Source: Achromobacter sp. Marseille-Q4962 (lineage in GTDB: Bacteria > Pseudomonadota > Gammaproteobacteria > Burkholderiales > Burkholderiaceae_B). From it: a stretch of 59,559 nt of DNA. How positions within the stretch are numbered: position 1 is the stretch's first letter; each line of letters starts with the position of its first letter. The position numbers were made by a program, and so were the translations under genes. Below, piece after piece: positions 18,855-29,012 of this stretch. The DNA is taken from contig NZ_CALSFU010000025.1 in NCBI RefSeq assembly GCF_943737005.1, forward strand, positions 1 to 59,559, given 5' to 3'. The notes under the pieces were generated by a model that was not told the DNA's origin, made no database searches, and saw nothing but the letters and a program-made list of their open reading frames with translations.

Positions 18855-19298
18855 ATGTATCAGCACATCCTCATCCCCACCGACGGATCCCCCCTTTCCA
18901 CCGACGCGGTCCGGCAAAGCCTGCAACTGGCCAAGTCGCTGGGCGCGCGGGTCACGCTCCTCACCGTGGAAGAGCCCTTCCACGTCTTCGCGCTGGGCGC
19001 CACCCAGATCGCCAAGAGCCTGACCGAGTACCAGGAAGCCATGCGCGTCCAGGCCGACCGCATTCTCGGCGAAGCCGCCGAACAGGCCCAATCGCTCGGC
19101 GTGCCCTGCGAAACCCTGCGCGTCACCCACGAAGATCCCTTCCAGGCCATCATCGACACCGCCGTCAGCCGCCAGTGCGACCTCATCGCCATGGCCTCGC
19201 ACGGCCGCCGCGGCATGAGCGCCATCGTCCTGGGCAGCCAGACGCAGAAAGTGCTGACCCACTCCAAGGTGCCGGTGCTGGTGTATCGCAAGAGCTGA
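18855..19298 (+). CDS. Universal stress protein (UspA family)
   Basis: The 147-residue protein has the Usp fold: MYQHILIPTDGSPLS at the N-terminus and an ATP-binding-like end MASHGRRGMSAIVLGSQTQKVL with the G-x2-G-x9-G(S/T) spacing. Members bind nucleotides and are induced by stress or stationary phase; the exact role is unknown. GGAGA lies before the ATG. The 245 bp upstream carry GC-rich direct repeats (GCGTCCCGGGCG twice near 18656 and 18671) but no clear promoter. Confidence 0.9.
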   Translation: MYQHILIPTDGSPLSTDAVRQSLQLAKSLGARVTLLTVEEPFHVFALGATQIAKSLTEYQEAMRVQADRILGEAAEQAQSLGVPCETLRVTHEDPFQAIIDTAVSRQCDLIAMASHGRRGMSAIVLGSQTQKVLTHSKVPVLVYRKS

Positions 19299-19352
19299 TG
19301 CGCCCGGGCGCCGCCGTTGGCGGACGGGCGCACGGACATCGCGGGGCCGCCC

Positions 19353-19830
19353 ATGGACCACCGCCTCAGGCCGCAATACCTGGCCCTGCTCGCCCGGCAC
19401 GGCCTGGAACCCCATGCCGTGCCGCCCGACTGGCGGGAAATCGACGAAGCGCACAAGCACAGGATGATCGCGGGCGCGCGCGCCCGCGGCGACCACCGCT
19501 TGATCGAGGCCATCGAACACAGCCACGAGGCGGCGCTGGCCGATCCCCGCCACCCCACCGACCACCCGCTCGACGCAGCCTCCCGCTGGGTGGAGGACGC
19601 CGTCCGGCGCAACCCGGCCTGCCGGGGTATTCGCTTCCGGCCTCCCTGCCGGACGTCGGCGGGATCGCCGCGGACGACGAGGTGGTATCCAGGATGGGCG
19701 CGATTTTCGGTTCCTACGAGCGCACCGGCGACCCCGTGTACGGTCCGCTCAACCAGGCCCAGGGCAGCGACGCGCTGCTCGCCCATTGCCTGACCCGCGC
19801 CTGCGGGCGTTTCATGATCGCGCCCGCGTC
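19353..19830 (+). pseudogene. Frameshifted hypothetical protein
   Basis: The frame from ATG 19353 reads sensibly (RPQYLALLARHGLEPHAVPP, ending SRWVEDAVRRNPA) and then turns into low-complexity sequence. At about 19625 the sensible reading moves to another frame (YSLPASLPDVGGIAADDE, then MGAIFGSYERTGDPVYGPLN). Adding one G to the run CGGGG at about 19622-19626 would join them. The second frame stays open to 20071 but loses protein-like character near 19830, where it meets an opposing gene. The family was not recognised. A sequencing error in the G run is an alternative to real decay. Confidence 0.45.
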
Positions 19831-20088
19831 CGCCGGGCCGGCTGCCGCGCCGCCGTGCAGCAGGGCAGTCGTGGCCCCGACTGAGGTGAAGGCGGACCGC
19901 GCGGGCCGGCCCTGCGCGACCGCCATGCCGTGCTTCCCCAGAAAATCTCCGACGCGCCCGAGCCGCAGGAACGCCCCCTCATGCAAGGCGCCGTCATCGC
20001 CCAGCCGCAGGGCAATGCCAGGCTCCCACACCGCGTGGCGGTTCAACTGCCGGTCCAGAACCCTGCAATAGCGCGCCTGGAAGGACAT
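19714..20088 (-). CDS. Hypothetical protein, probably 3'-truncated
   Basis: The 124-residue frame starts at ATG 20088 after GGGAGCCCTCC. The first about 90 residues look like a real protein (CRVLDRQLNRHAVWEPG, then LHEGAFLRLGRVGDFLGKHG and AFTSVGATTALLHGGA). The last 30 are antisense to the frameshifted gene at 19353-19830 and look like shadow sequence. The two may be fragments brought tail to tail by a deletion near 19830. Function unknown. Confidence 0.4.
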   Translation of the reverse strand: MSFQARYCRVLDRQLNRHAVWEPGIALRLGDDGALHEGAFLRLGRVGDFLGKHGMAVAQGRPARSAFTSVGATTALLHGGAAAGPADAGAIMKRPQARVRQWASSASLPWAWLSGPYTGSPVRS

Positions 20089-20211
20089 GGAGGGCTCCCG
20101 GCCGCGGACACATTGCAGCGATTGCCGCCACAGGCGGCTCGCCGGCGCATGCGGGGACTCCCTGCCCCGGCGGCCGTCGCGCCGGGCCGCGGCCCCGGCC
20201 GGCGGGCCCGC

Positions 20212-21084
20212 TCAGGCCAGCCCCATGCGCCGCCGCGCGCGCTGGGCGGAGCCGTCCCGCACCGCCCAGCGCAACAACCGCGCCGTCGCCCGCACGCCCG
20301 CGCGCACGGCGCGCCGCTGCGCGTCCGGCATCCGCAGTCCCAGTTCGGCGGCGGCCCAGCCCGGCAGCAGGTCGATGCCGGCTTGCATCATCAGGCGGCC
20401 CGCCGGCCGCGCCAGCGGCGGCTGCGAGGCCGGCGCCTCCAACAGCAGCCGCACCACTTCGCGGCTGCGCGCCCCGGCCCGCAATTGCGGCCGCATCCCG
20501 GCCAGATAGCGTTGCACCTCGGCGCGCGAGCGGGGCACGCCGCGCGCGCCCAGGCGCTCGGCGATCAGGGCGATCTCGTCGTAATAGCGGTCCTGGTCGC
20601 GGGCGGACAGCGCCGGGTTGCGGTAGCGCAGATGCGCCGCGAGAAAACTGCTGACCTCGGCGACATGCACCCAGGTCAGCAGATCGGCGTCGCTGGCCGC
20701 GTAGGGCCGGCCGTCCTCGGCCGTGCCGGCGACCTGCAGGTGGATGGTCTTCACCTTCTCGATCAGCCAGTCCGCGTCGCGATGGCTGCCGAAGGTCGTG
20801 CCCGCAATGAACTGCCCGGTGCGGCGCAGCCGGCCCAGCATGTCCTGGCGGAAATTAGAGTGGTCCCACACCCCGGCCAGCGCCAGCGGATGCAGGGTCT
20901 GCAGCATGAGCGCGCAGATGCCGCCCACCAGCATGCTGGTGAAGTCCGCATGCACCCGCCACGACACCGACTGCGGGCCGAACAGCCCCGGGTCGCCTTT
21001 GGGGCTCTCCAGGTCGAGCTGCCCGAGGGACAGGCCGGTCAGGCCGAAAACCTGCCGTTCGATGCGGCGGCGTATGAATTCCAT
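20212..21084 (-). CDS. MpaB/rubber-oxygenase-like protein (DUF2236)
   Basis: The 290-residue protein fits the DUF2236 / latex-clearing oxygenase-like family: FGPQSVSWRVHADFTSMLVGGICALMLQTLHPLALAGVWDH-type core (seen in two parts), then TFGSHRDADWLIEKVKTIH, and TWVHVAEVSSFLAAH with a candidate haem-ligand histidine. Family members are haem b proteins with oxygenase activity in some cases; substrates are mostly unknown. No signal peptide is seen. It is a lone gene upstream of the truncated hypothetical gene on the same strand. Confidence 0.82.
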   Translation of the reverse strand: MEFIRRRIERQVFGLTGLSLGQLDLESPKGDPGLFGPQSVSWRVHADFTSMLVGGICALMLQTLHPLALAGVWDHSNFRQDMLGRLRRTGQFIAGTTFGSHRDADWLIEKVKTIHLQVAGTAEDGRPYAASDADLLTWVHVAEVSSFLAAHLRYRNPALSARDQDRYYDEIALIAERLGARGVPRSRAEVQRYLAGMRPQLRAGARSREVVRLLLEAPASQPPLARPAGRLMMQAGIDLLPGWAAAELGLRMPDAQRRAVRAGVRATARLLRWAVRDGSAQRARRRMGLA

Positions 21085-21500
21085 GGAAATGAGGTGCCGG
21101 GCGCGCGGCGCCCGCTGAAAGGATTCTCGAGGTTCAGAACGATCTTAGACGGAGACGGCCCTTTCGCGCCGCGGGCGAGGCGGCCGGCCTCCCCGGATGC
21201 GCCTGGCCGCGCCAGAGCCGAATTATCGCCTTGCAGCTTGGGATCTGGCTCATTCCCGACGACCGAAGGCTTTTCTCATCTTGTCGGTCCTCGCGGCCGG
21301 CCGGCTGCAAGACGCCCGCGGATTCCCGCGCCACGCCGGCCATGTGTCGGGAACGTCCCGCTGCCACAACCAATTCAACGAGCGCATGAAGTACTCCACC
21401 CTGCGGCCCTCCCTCAAAATGCGATGGAACGGCGCCGGCCTCGACGACGCCATGACCGGCAACCTCGTCGAACGCGTCGATGGCTTGGGGGCCCGGCGAT
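21085..21500. other. Gene-poor interval between the MpaB-like gene and groEL
   Basis: This 416-bp stretch holds the promoter side of the MpaB-like gene and the region beyond the groEL terminator. A plus-strand frame at 21197-21502 (101 codons) is open but lacks a ribosome site and recognisable family, so it is not called. No repeat or RNA gene was recognised. Confidence 0.4.
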
Positions 21501-21526
21501 AAAAAAAGCGCCTCGCAAGGAGGCGC
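21501..21526 (-). terminator. Intrinsic terminator of groESL
   Basis: GCGCCTC at 21508-21514 and GAGGCGC at 21520-21526 form a perfect 7-bp stem with a 5-nt loop. On the minus strand it is followed by seven T residues (A-run 21501-21507). It lies about 55 nt beyond the groEL stop. Confidence 0.88.
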
Positions 21527-21552
21527 AACCGAACAGCGAGTTCGGCCCTAAT

Positions 21553-21578
21553 CCCTGGCGGCCGGACGGCCGCCAGGG
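21553..21578 (-). repeat. GC hairpin immediately after the groEL stop
   Basis: CCCTGGCGGCC at 21553-21563 and GGCCGCCAGGG at 21568-21578 are perfect 11-bp arms with a 4-nt loop, two bases beyond the groEL stop. With the following T-tailed hairpin it makes a double 3' structure that may protect the groESL message or slow the polymerase. Confidence 0.75.
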
Positions 21579-21580
21579 AA

Positions 21581-23242
<1,662 letters not shown>

Positions 23243-23560
23243 TCAGGCCGCCTTCTTGAGCGTATCGGCCTGGGCTTCGATGACGCCGAGCACGTCTTCC
23301 TCGCGCATCACCAGCAGTTCCTCGCCGTCGACCTTGACGGTCTGCCCGGCATACTTGCCGAAGAGCACGTGGTCGCCGACCTTGAGCTGGAGTTCGCGCA
23401 CGCTGCCGTCCTGCAGCACCTTGCCGCTGCCTACGGCAAGGACTTCGCCCTGCTCGGGCTTCTCGGCGGCCGAGTCGGGGATGACTATGCCCGAGGCCGT
23501 CGTGCGCTCTTTCTCGATTCGCTTGACGATAACCCGGTCGTAGAGGGGACGAATCTTCAT
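23243..23560 (-). CDS. groES: Co-chaperonin GroES
   Basis: The 105-residue protein is the lid of the GroEL chamber. [16 protein letters not shown] starts the beta barrel, and the mobile loop region is [19 protein letters not shown]. It is about nine residues longer than standard GroES because of the C-terminal addition [10 protein letters not shown]. The ATG at 23560 was preferred to an in-frame TTG two codons earlier because AGGAG sits seven bases before the ATG. It heads the groESL operon under a sigma32-like promoter. Confidence 0.96.
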   Translation of the reverse strand: MKIRPLYDRVIVKRIEKERTTASGIVIPDSAAEKPEQGEVLAVGSGKVLQDGSVRELQLKVGDHVLFGKYAGQTVKVDGEELLVMREEDVLGVIEAQADTLKKAA

Positions 23561-23662
23561 GTTCAATCTCCTAAGCGATTTCAGATCACCAAAAAGGGAA
23601 TCTCCCGCGGGCCGTCCGGAAGGCCGGCGGGGCGCCGGAACATTGAGTCACGGCGAAAAGCG

Positions 23663-23690
23663 AAATAGGAGCTGTTCTTGAAGCTTCAAG
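23663..23690 (-). promoter_or_regulatory. Sigma32-like heat-shock promoter of groESL
   Basis: On the minus strand a -35 box CTTGAA (23690-23685) and a -10 box TCCTATTT (23670-23663) are separated by 14 bp, close to the sigma32 consensus CTTGAA-N14-CCCCATNT. The -35 lies within a perfect 14-bp palindrome CTTGAAGCTTCAAG (23677-23690). The leader to groES is about 95 nt. No CIRCE element is present. Confidence 0.7.
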
Positions 23691-23730
23691 CGTCAAAATT
23701 GAAACAGTGTGTATCAGCGCCCGATGCCGC

Positions 23731-24366
23731 TCAGGGAAGGCAGAAACCGTCACCGCGGCCGAGCCGGTAGACCCAGCGTCCGGGCTTGCCGGCGTCATAG
23801 GCATGGGGCGCCACCGGACATGGCGCCTGCCGGCCGCCGCCGTCGGCCAGCGTGGCGTCGTCCGCCGGCAGCTCGTCCCAGATCCCGCCCGAGCGCGGCC
23901 GGAACAGCCAGCGCACGTATCCCCGGCGCGCCGACAATTGCAGCAGGTCGGCCTGGCTCGGCGCATCCAGCACGGGCGCCGGCGCATCGGCCGTGGCGTC
24001 GGGATAATCGCCGAACGCCCTGCGGCCGGCCAGGGCCTCGCCTTCGCCGGCCCCCAGGCGCCACCACGGGCCGTGGCCCGACCTCTCCAGGTCCCACGCC
24101 CCCAGGCGCCAGGCGGCGTCCAGCAGCACGCGGTCCAGATCCTCGATGCCGCGCCAGGGCACGGGTAGCTCCACCGCCGAGCCCGGCACGGCCCGCGATG
24201 GCGGCGTCGCGCCGGACAGCCGCAGCGGCGTTTCGCGCCGGAACGCGTGCCAGTGCATGATGAGCAGCACCGGCGCGCCCGCGTATGCCGGAGCGGCCAG
24301 CGTCACCGCGTACAGCGGCAGCCGCATGCCCGCCTGATGGTCCGAAATGATCTCGTAGATCTGCAT
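23731..24366 (-). CDS. Hypothetical protein
   Basis: The 211-residue frame starts at ATG 24366 behind GGAGG. The N-terminus MQIYEIISDHQAGMRLPLYAV and the central segment LPVPWRGIEDLDRVLLDAAWRLGAW have normal soluble-protein composition, with many Trp, Arg and Asp residues. No signal peptide, membrane segment or catalytic motif was recognised, and the family is unknown to me. It lies upstream of groESL on the same strand, but the heat-shock promoter lies between them, so it is probably a separate unit. Confidence 0.6.
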   Translation of the reverse strand: MQIYEIISDHQAGMRLPLYAVTLAAPAYAGAPVLLIMHWHAFRRETPLRLSGATPPSRAVPGSAVELPVPWRGIEDLDRVLLDAAWRLGAWDLERSGHGPWWRLGAGEGEALAGRRAFGDYPDATADAPAPVLDAPSQADLLQLSARRGYVRWLFRPRSGGIWDELPADDATLADGGGRQAPCPVAPHAYDAGKPGRWVYRLGRGDGFCLP

Positions 24367-24475
24367 GAGGGCCTCCGGAAATCACATCGTCGACCCTGAA
24401 AAATTAAAACAGACGCGCCCGCGGGACAACTCCCGCCGCGCGCCCCCGAAACCGCCTCGATCCGGGCGGACCGCG

Positions 24476-25348
24476 TCATTTCCCGGCCAGCAGGCGCTCC
24501 ATGCGCGCCCGCATCCACCGCTCCGCTTCGCCCGGCCCGGCGCCGGGCTTCCAGATCATCCTCACCCCCAGCGCCGCTGGCGCCAGCCCCTCGCAGTCCA
24601 GTTGCCGCAGCTGCACCCGGAAGCTCTCGTACTCCGCGATGTTGACTGGCAAGATGGCCCAGCCCAGGCCGTCGGCCGCCATGGCGGCAATGCCATAGAT
24701 GCTGTCGGAACGCCAGACGCTGGGGCTGAGCTCGGGATAGGCAGCGCCCTGCATCTGCATGACCAGTTGGCGATGGCGGGCGAGGTCATGCCGGGAAACG
24801 CCGCGCTGCCGGGCCAGCGGATGGCGGCGGCCGGCGTAGACGCCCTGCGCCACGCTGCCGAGATAGCTGTGGGCGTAGTCCGGACCGGGATCGCCATGAT
24901 CGAAATGAAAGCCTGCCTGCGCGCGGCCGTCGCGCACGAAATCCGCGACCTCGGCGGCCGTGCCGTTGAGCTGGGTGAGTTCCAGCGCCGGATAGCGCCG
25001 GGCGGTATCGACGAGCAGCTTGCCGATGACCAGGTACGGCAGCGCCTCGTCCAGCGCGATAACGAGGCGGGCCTGCTGGCCGGCGGAGAAGGCCAGCGCG
25101 CGCCGATCGAAGGCGTCGGCCTGGCGCAGCAGCTCGCGGGCCTCGCGCAGCATGACCTCCCCTTCCGGGGTCAGCGCGGCATTGCGGCCGGCCCGGTCGA
25201 ACAGCGCGATGCCCAGGTCGGCCTCCAACAGCGCAACCGCGGTGCTCACGGCGGACTGTGCCTTGCCGAGGCGCCGCGCGGCCGCCGAGAAAGAGCCGAG
25301 TTCCGCGGCCAGGGCGAATTGGCGGAGCTGCTCCAGCGTCCATTGCAT
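24476..25348 (-). CDS. LysR-family transcriptional regulator, divergent to an MFS gene
   Basis: The 290-residue protein has the winged helix-turn-helix at residues about 5-62 (FSAAARRLGKAQSAVSTAVALLE) and an effector domain from about residue 93. AGGAGACACCC precedes the ATG. It is divergent from the multidrug-type MFS gene across 149 bp; this gap is AT-rich and holds ATCTACTAAACAGAT, a T-N11-A-type element (25389-25403). It probably controls the MFS gene; the inducer is unknown. Confidence 0.87.
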   Translation of the reverse strand: MQWTLEQLRQFALAAELGSFSAAARRLGKAQSAVSTAVALLEADLGIALFDRAGRNAALTPEGEVMLREARELLRQADAFDRRALAFSAGQQARLVIALDEALPYLVIGKLLVDTARRYPALELTQLNGTAAEVADFVRDGRAQAGFHFDHGDPGPDYAHSYLGSVAQGVYAGRRHPLARQRGVSRHDLARHRQLVMQMQGAAYPELSPSVWRSDSIYGIAAMAADGLGWAILPVNIAEYESFRVQLRQLDCEGLAPAALGVRMIWKPGAGPGEAERWMRARMERLLAGK

Positions 25349-25497
25349 GGGTGTCTCCTGGTCGGGCCCGCCGCCGGGCCGAAATCCATCTACTAAACAG
25401 ATGGATATTAACTTTTAAAGACGCATATTCAGATTGATAATCCCGCCTTCCCGACTGCCCGCGGACTCGCCGCGGCAGCCTTTTCCCGGAGATCGAA

Positions 25498-26991
25498 GTG
25501 TCTGTGGTGTGTTCCCGGCGCCCTTGCGCGCGCTGGCTCGTGCTGGCGATCGTGTCGGTGGCGCTGCTCCTGATCGTGATGGACATGACCGTGCTGTACA
25601 CGGCGCTGCCCCGCCTGACGCAGGCGCTGGGCGCCAGCGCGTCCGAGCAGCTGTGGATCGTGAACAGCTACGGGCTGGCGGTGTCGGGCCTGCTGCTGGG
25701 CATGGGCGCCCTGGGCGATCGCGCCGGCCACAAGCGGCTCTTCATGCTGGGCATGGGCGTGTTCGGGCTGGCCTCGCTGGCGGCGGCCTATGCGCCCGGG
25801 CCGGCCTTGCTGATCGCCGCCCGCGCGGCGCTGGGAGTGGGCGCGGCCATGATGATGCCGGCCACGCTGTCCATCCTGCAGCTGACGTTCACCGACGACC
25901 GCGAGCGCGCGGTGGCCATCGGCATCTGGGCCTCGGTCGCCTCGGGCGGCGCGGCGCTGGGCCCCGTGCTGGGCGGCCTGTTGCTGGAGCACTTCTGGTG
26001 GGGCTCGGTGTTCCTCATCAACGTGCCCATCGTGCTGGCGGCGCTGCCGCTGACGGCGCGTTTCGTGCCGCGCGGCGCGTGCAACGCGTCGCGCCCCTGG
26101 GACCTGCCCGGATCGCTGCAGGCCATGGCGGGCATGATTCTCTGCGCATACGGGCTGAAGGAGCTGGGCCGGCCCGCGCCGTCTTATGCGCTGGCTGCCT
26201 GCGCCGCGCTGGCCGGCGCCTGGACGCTGGCGCGCTTCGCCCGCCGCCAGCGCCGGCAACCCGACCCCATGGTGGATTTCGCGATCTTCCGCAACGGCGA
26301 ATTCGCCTCCGCCGCGGCGGCCGCGCTGTTCGCGGCGGCGGCGCTGCTGGGCATGGAGCTGGCGTTCAGCCAGCGCCTGCAGCTCGTGCTGGGACTGAGC
26401 CCGTTCGAGGCGGCGCTCTGGATCCTGCCCCTGCCGCTGGCCGCCTTCGCCTCGGGGCCGCTGGCGGGGCTGCTGCTGCCCCGCCTGGGCTCGCGCAGCC
26501 TGCTGGCGGGTTCGCTCGTCATGTCGGCGCTGGGCATGCTGGGCTACCTGCTGGCCCAAGACATGGCGGCCCACGTCCAGGTGACATGCCTGGCCGTGCT
26601 GGGCGCGGGGCTCGGCGCGGCCATGACTTCGGCCTCGGCCACCATCATGCAGAGCGCGCCGCCGGAACGCGCGGGCATGGCGGCGTCGATCGAGGAAGTG
26701 TCGTACGAACTGGGCGGTGCCCTCGGCGTCACGCTGCTGGGCTCGCTGCTGTCGGCGGTGTATGCGCGCGCGCTGGACGCGCCGCCGGCGGTGCCTGTGC
26801 CGCCCGCCGCGCGCGACAGCCTGGACGCCGCGCTGGAGGCGGCCCGCCATCTGGCGGGCGGCGCGGGCGAAGCGCTGGCCGCCACGGCCCGCGCGGCGTT
26901 CGATACGGGTTTCGCGGCCGTCATGGCCGCGGCCGCCCTCCTGCTGCTGGGCGGCGCGGCGCTGGTAATGCTGAACGGCCGCCGCGCCTGA
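25498..26991 (+). CDS. MFS transporter, DHA2 (SmvA/EmrB-like) drug exporter
   Basis: The 497-residue inner-membrane protein has about 14 hydrophobic segments. DHA2 signatures are DMTVLYTALPRLTQ in TM1 (acidic residue as in SmvA and QacA), LGMGALGDRAGHKR in loop 2-3, and GPVLGGLLLEHFWWGSVFLIN (motif C). Relatives export quaternary ammonium compounds and methyl viologen. The start is GTG at 25498 after GGAG. It is divergently transcribed from a LysR gene, its likely regulator. Confidence 0.88.
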   Translation: MSVVCSRRPCARWLVLAIVSVALLLIVMDMTVLYTALPRLTQALGASASEQLWIVNSYGLAVSGLLLGMGALGDRAGHKRLFMLGMGVFGLASLAAAYAPGPALLIAARAALGVGAAMMMPATLSILQLTFTDDRERAVAIGIWASVASGGAALGPVLGGLLLEHFWWGSVFLINVPIVLAALPLTARFVPRGACNASRPWDLPGSLQAMAGMILCAYGLKELGRPAPSYALAACAALAGAWTLARFARRQRRQPDPMVDFAIFRNGEFASAAAAALFAAAALLGMELAFSQRLQLVLGLSPFEAALWILPLPLAAFASGPLAGLLLPRLGSRSLLAGSLVMSALGMLGYLLAQDMAAHVQVTCLAVLGAGLGAAMTSASATIMQSAPPERAGMAASIEEVSYELGGALGVTLLGSLLSAVYARALDAPPAVPVPPAARDSLDAALEAARHLAGGAGEALAATARAAFDTGFAAVMAAAALLLLGGAALVMLNGRRA

Positions 26992-27037
26992 GCGGCGGCC
27001 CGGCGCTCGCGGCCCGCGCCGGATGGGCTGCGCCCTG

Positions 27038-28321
27038 CTAACCGGCCGCCAGCGCGTGCTCCATGTCCGCGATCAGGTCTTCCTCGTGCTCCAGCCCGAT
27101 GGACACGCGCACCAGCCCTTCGGACACGCCGGCCGCCTCGCGTTCGGCGGCCGGCACGCCCGAATGCGTGGTGGACGCGGGATGACAGATCAGCGATTCG
27201 GTGCCGCCCAGGCTCACCGCGGACTTGAACAGCCGCAGCGCATTGATGAAGCGGAACGCCCGCGCCCTGCCCCCTTCCAGCTCGAAGGCGAAGGTGGAGC
27301 CCGGCCCGGCGCACTGGCGCTTGTACACCTCGCGATAGGCGGCGTCGGACGCGTGCTCCGGATGGTAGAGGCGCACGGGCTCGTGCGGGTTGCCCGCCAG
27401 CCATTGCGCCACCTTGCTGGCGGTGCGCGCCGCCTGCTTCATGCGCAGCACCACGGTTTCCATGGAGCGCGTGATCATCCAGCAGGAATGCGGATCCAGC
27501 TGCGAACCGAAAGCGCTGCGTATCGCCTTCACCTGCCTGACCCGCGCAGCGCTGCCCGTGACCGCCCCGGCCACCAGGTCGCTATGGCCGCCGACGTACT
27601 TGGTGAGCGAATACACGCAGAGGTCGGCGCCATGCGCGGCGGGCTTCTGGAAAATCGGCCCCAGCAGCGTGTTGTCGCACACCGCGGTGGGACGGTAGCC
27701 GTGCCGCGACTCGAATGCGTCCAGCTCGGCCCGCATGGCCGCGAAATCGACGAGCGCGTTGGTGGGATTGGCCGGCGTTTCCACATAGAAAAGCTTGACC
27801 GGCCCCTGCGCAGCCGCGGCCTCCAGCGCCTCGCGCATGGACTGCGCCGACAGGCCGTCGCCAATGGCGTGCGAGCCCACGCCCCACTGCGGAAATATCT
27901 TGGAAATCAGTGTCTCGGTGCCGCCGTACAGCGGCACCGACTGCACCAGCTGATCGCCCGGCTTCAGGAAAGCCAGCAGCACCGAACTGATGGCCGACAT
28001 GCCGCTGGACGTTACCGCGGCCGCTTCCGAGCCGTCCAGCAGCGCCAGCCGGTCTTCCACGATTTCCAGGTTCGGATGATTGAAGCGGCTATAGACCAGC
28101 CCGGCCGCCTCGTCCTGCGGCAGGGGTTTCCGTCCGGAAACCAGATCGAAGAATTCCGCCCCGTCTTCGGCGGAACGGAATGCGAACGTCGACGTCAGGA
28201 AAACCGGCGGCTTGATCGCGCCCTCGGACAGAAAAGGGTCGAACCCATAAGACATCATTTGCGTTTCCGCGTGCAGCGGACGGCCGAAAATGTCTTTCTT
28301 GTGATAACTCGAATAACTCAT
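27038..28321 (-). CDS. Cystathionine gamma-synthase-family PLP enzyme
   Basis: The 427-residue enzyme belongs to the Cys/Met-metabolism PLP family (gamma-synthase, gamma-lyase, methionine gamma-lyase). The PLP lysine is in VYSLTKYVGGHSD, the phosphate-binding segment is TSSGMSAISS, and the cofactor aspartate region is AVCDNTLLGP. The C-terminal motif SLGGTESLICHPAST is typical. ATG 28321 with GGAGG upstream is preferred to an in-frame start about 195 nt earlier. It is divergent from an Lrp regulator, an arrangement usual for amino-acid lyases such as methionine gamma-lyase; exact reaction not decidable. Confidence 0.88.
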   Translation of the reverse strand: MSYSSYHKKDIFGRPLHAETQMMSYGFDPFLSEGAIKPPVFLTSTFAFRSAEDGAEFFDLVSGRKPLPQDEAAGLVYSRFNHPNLEIVEDRLALLDGSEAAAVTSSGMSAISSVLLAFLKPGDQLVQSVPLYGGTETLISKIFPQWGVGSHAIGDGLSAQSMREALEAAAAQGPVKLFYVETPANPTNALVDFAAMRAELDAFESRHGYRPTAVCDNTLLGPIFQKPAAHGADLCVYSLTKYVGGHSDLVAGAVTGSAARVRQVKAIRSAFGSQLDPHSCWMITRSMETVVLRMKQAARTASKVAQWLAGNPHEPVRLYHPEHASDAAYREVYKRQCAGPGSTFAFELEGGRARAFRFINALRLFKSAVSLGGTESLICHPASTTHSGVPAAEREAAGVSEGLVRVSIGLEHEEDLIADMEHALAAG

Positions 28322-28484
28322 GGCATTGCCTCCGGTAATATTGGCGCGACCGTCCCGGCGCACGCGGGGCGCTGTTTGAAAACAATAGCGCCGCAACGCC
28401 AGACACAGTGTTGCGAACCCCTGCAAGTGTGCCGTGGCTGCCGCGCAAATACCTTTCCAAATCAACTGCGGTGCGGAGATAATA

Positions 28485-28499
28485 GGAAACATTATTTCC
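28485..28499. promoter_or_regulatory. Lrp-type palindrome in the divergent promoter region
   Basis: GGAAA at 28485-28489 and TTTCC at 28495-28499 form a 15-bp palindrome with an AT centre, 16 bp before the Lrp-family start. This size and pattern suit an Lrp/AsnC site controlling both divergent genes. It is inference from position and form. Confidence 0.45.
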
Positions 28500-28514
28500 C
28501 CGCAGAAAAAAAGC

Positions 28515-28994
28515 ATGAAAGATACTGCCCGGTTACATCAACTTGACGCGATCGATTGGAAAATCATGAAAATCCTTCAAGATGATGGGCGGCTCAGTAA
28601 TGCGGAACTCGCCGAACGCGTATCGCTGTCGGCGTCGCCCTGCTGGAAGCGGCTCAAGCGCCTTGAAGGGTCCGGCATCATCCGGGGCTACCAGGCCATT
28701 CTGGACCGGCGCGCGCTGGGCATGGGAGTGGTCGCGTTCGTCAGCATTTCCCTCGAAAGCCATTCCGAAAAAATCTGCGCCGCGTTCGAGGCCGGCGTGC
28801 AGGCCCTGCCCGAAGTGCTGGCCTGCCACAACACCACGGGCGAGCACGATTATCTGCTGCACGTCGTGGCGCGCGATTTCGATGCCTACGCGGAATTCGT
28901 GCGCAACCGGCTGCGCCCCCTGCCCGGCGTGAAAGAATTGCTGTCCACCCTGTCCATGCACGAAGTGAAATCCTCCACCAAGCTGCACTGGTAG
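28515..28994 (+). CDS. Lrp/AsnC-family transcriptional regulator
   Basis: The 159-residue protein has an N-terminal helix-turn-helix (LDAIDWKIMKILQDDGRLSN, then AERVSLSASPCWKRLKRLE) and a C-terminal RAM ligand-binding domain (ACHNTTGEHDYLLHVVARD). Such proteins sense amino acids as octamers. The ATG at 28515 gives the usual family N-terminus. It is divergent from the PLP lyase gene and probably regulates it in response to its amino-acid substrate. Confidence 0.9.
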   Translation: MKDTARLHQLDAIDWKIMKILQDDGRLSNAELAERVSLSASPCWKRLKRLEGSGIIRGYQAILDRRALGMGVVAFVSISLESHSEKICAAFEAGVQALPEVLACHNTTGEHDYLLHVVARDFDAYAEFVRNRLRPLPGVKELLSTLSMHEVKSSTKLHW

Positions 28995-29012
28995 GCGGCG
29001 GGCGCCGGCGCG

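Noticed and set aside
21197..21502. A 101-codon plus-strand frame between MpaB-like gene and groEL
   Set aside because: No ribosome site, no recognisable family, and it runs into the groEL terminator.
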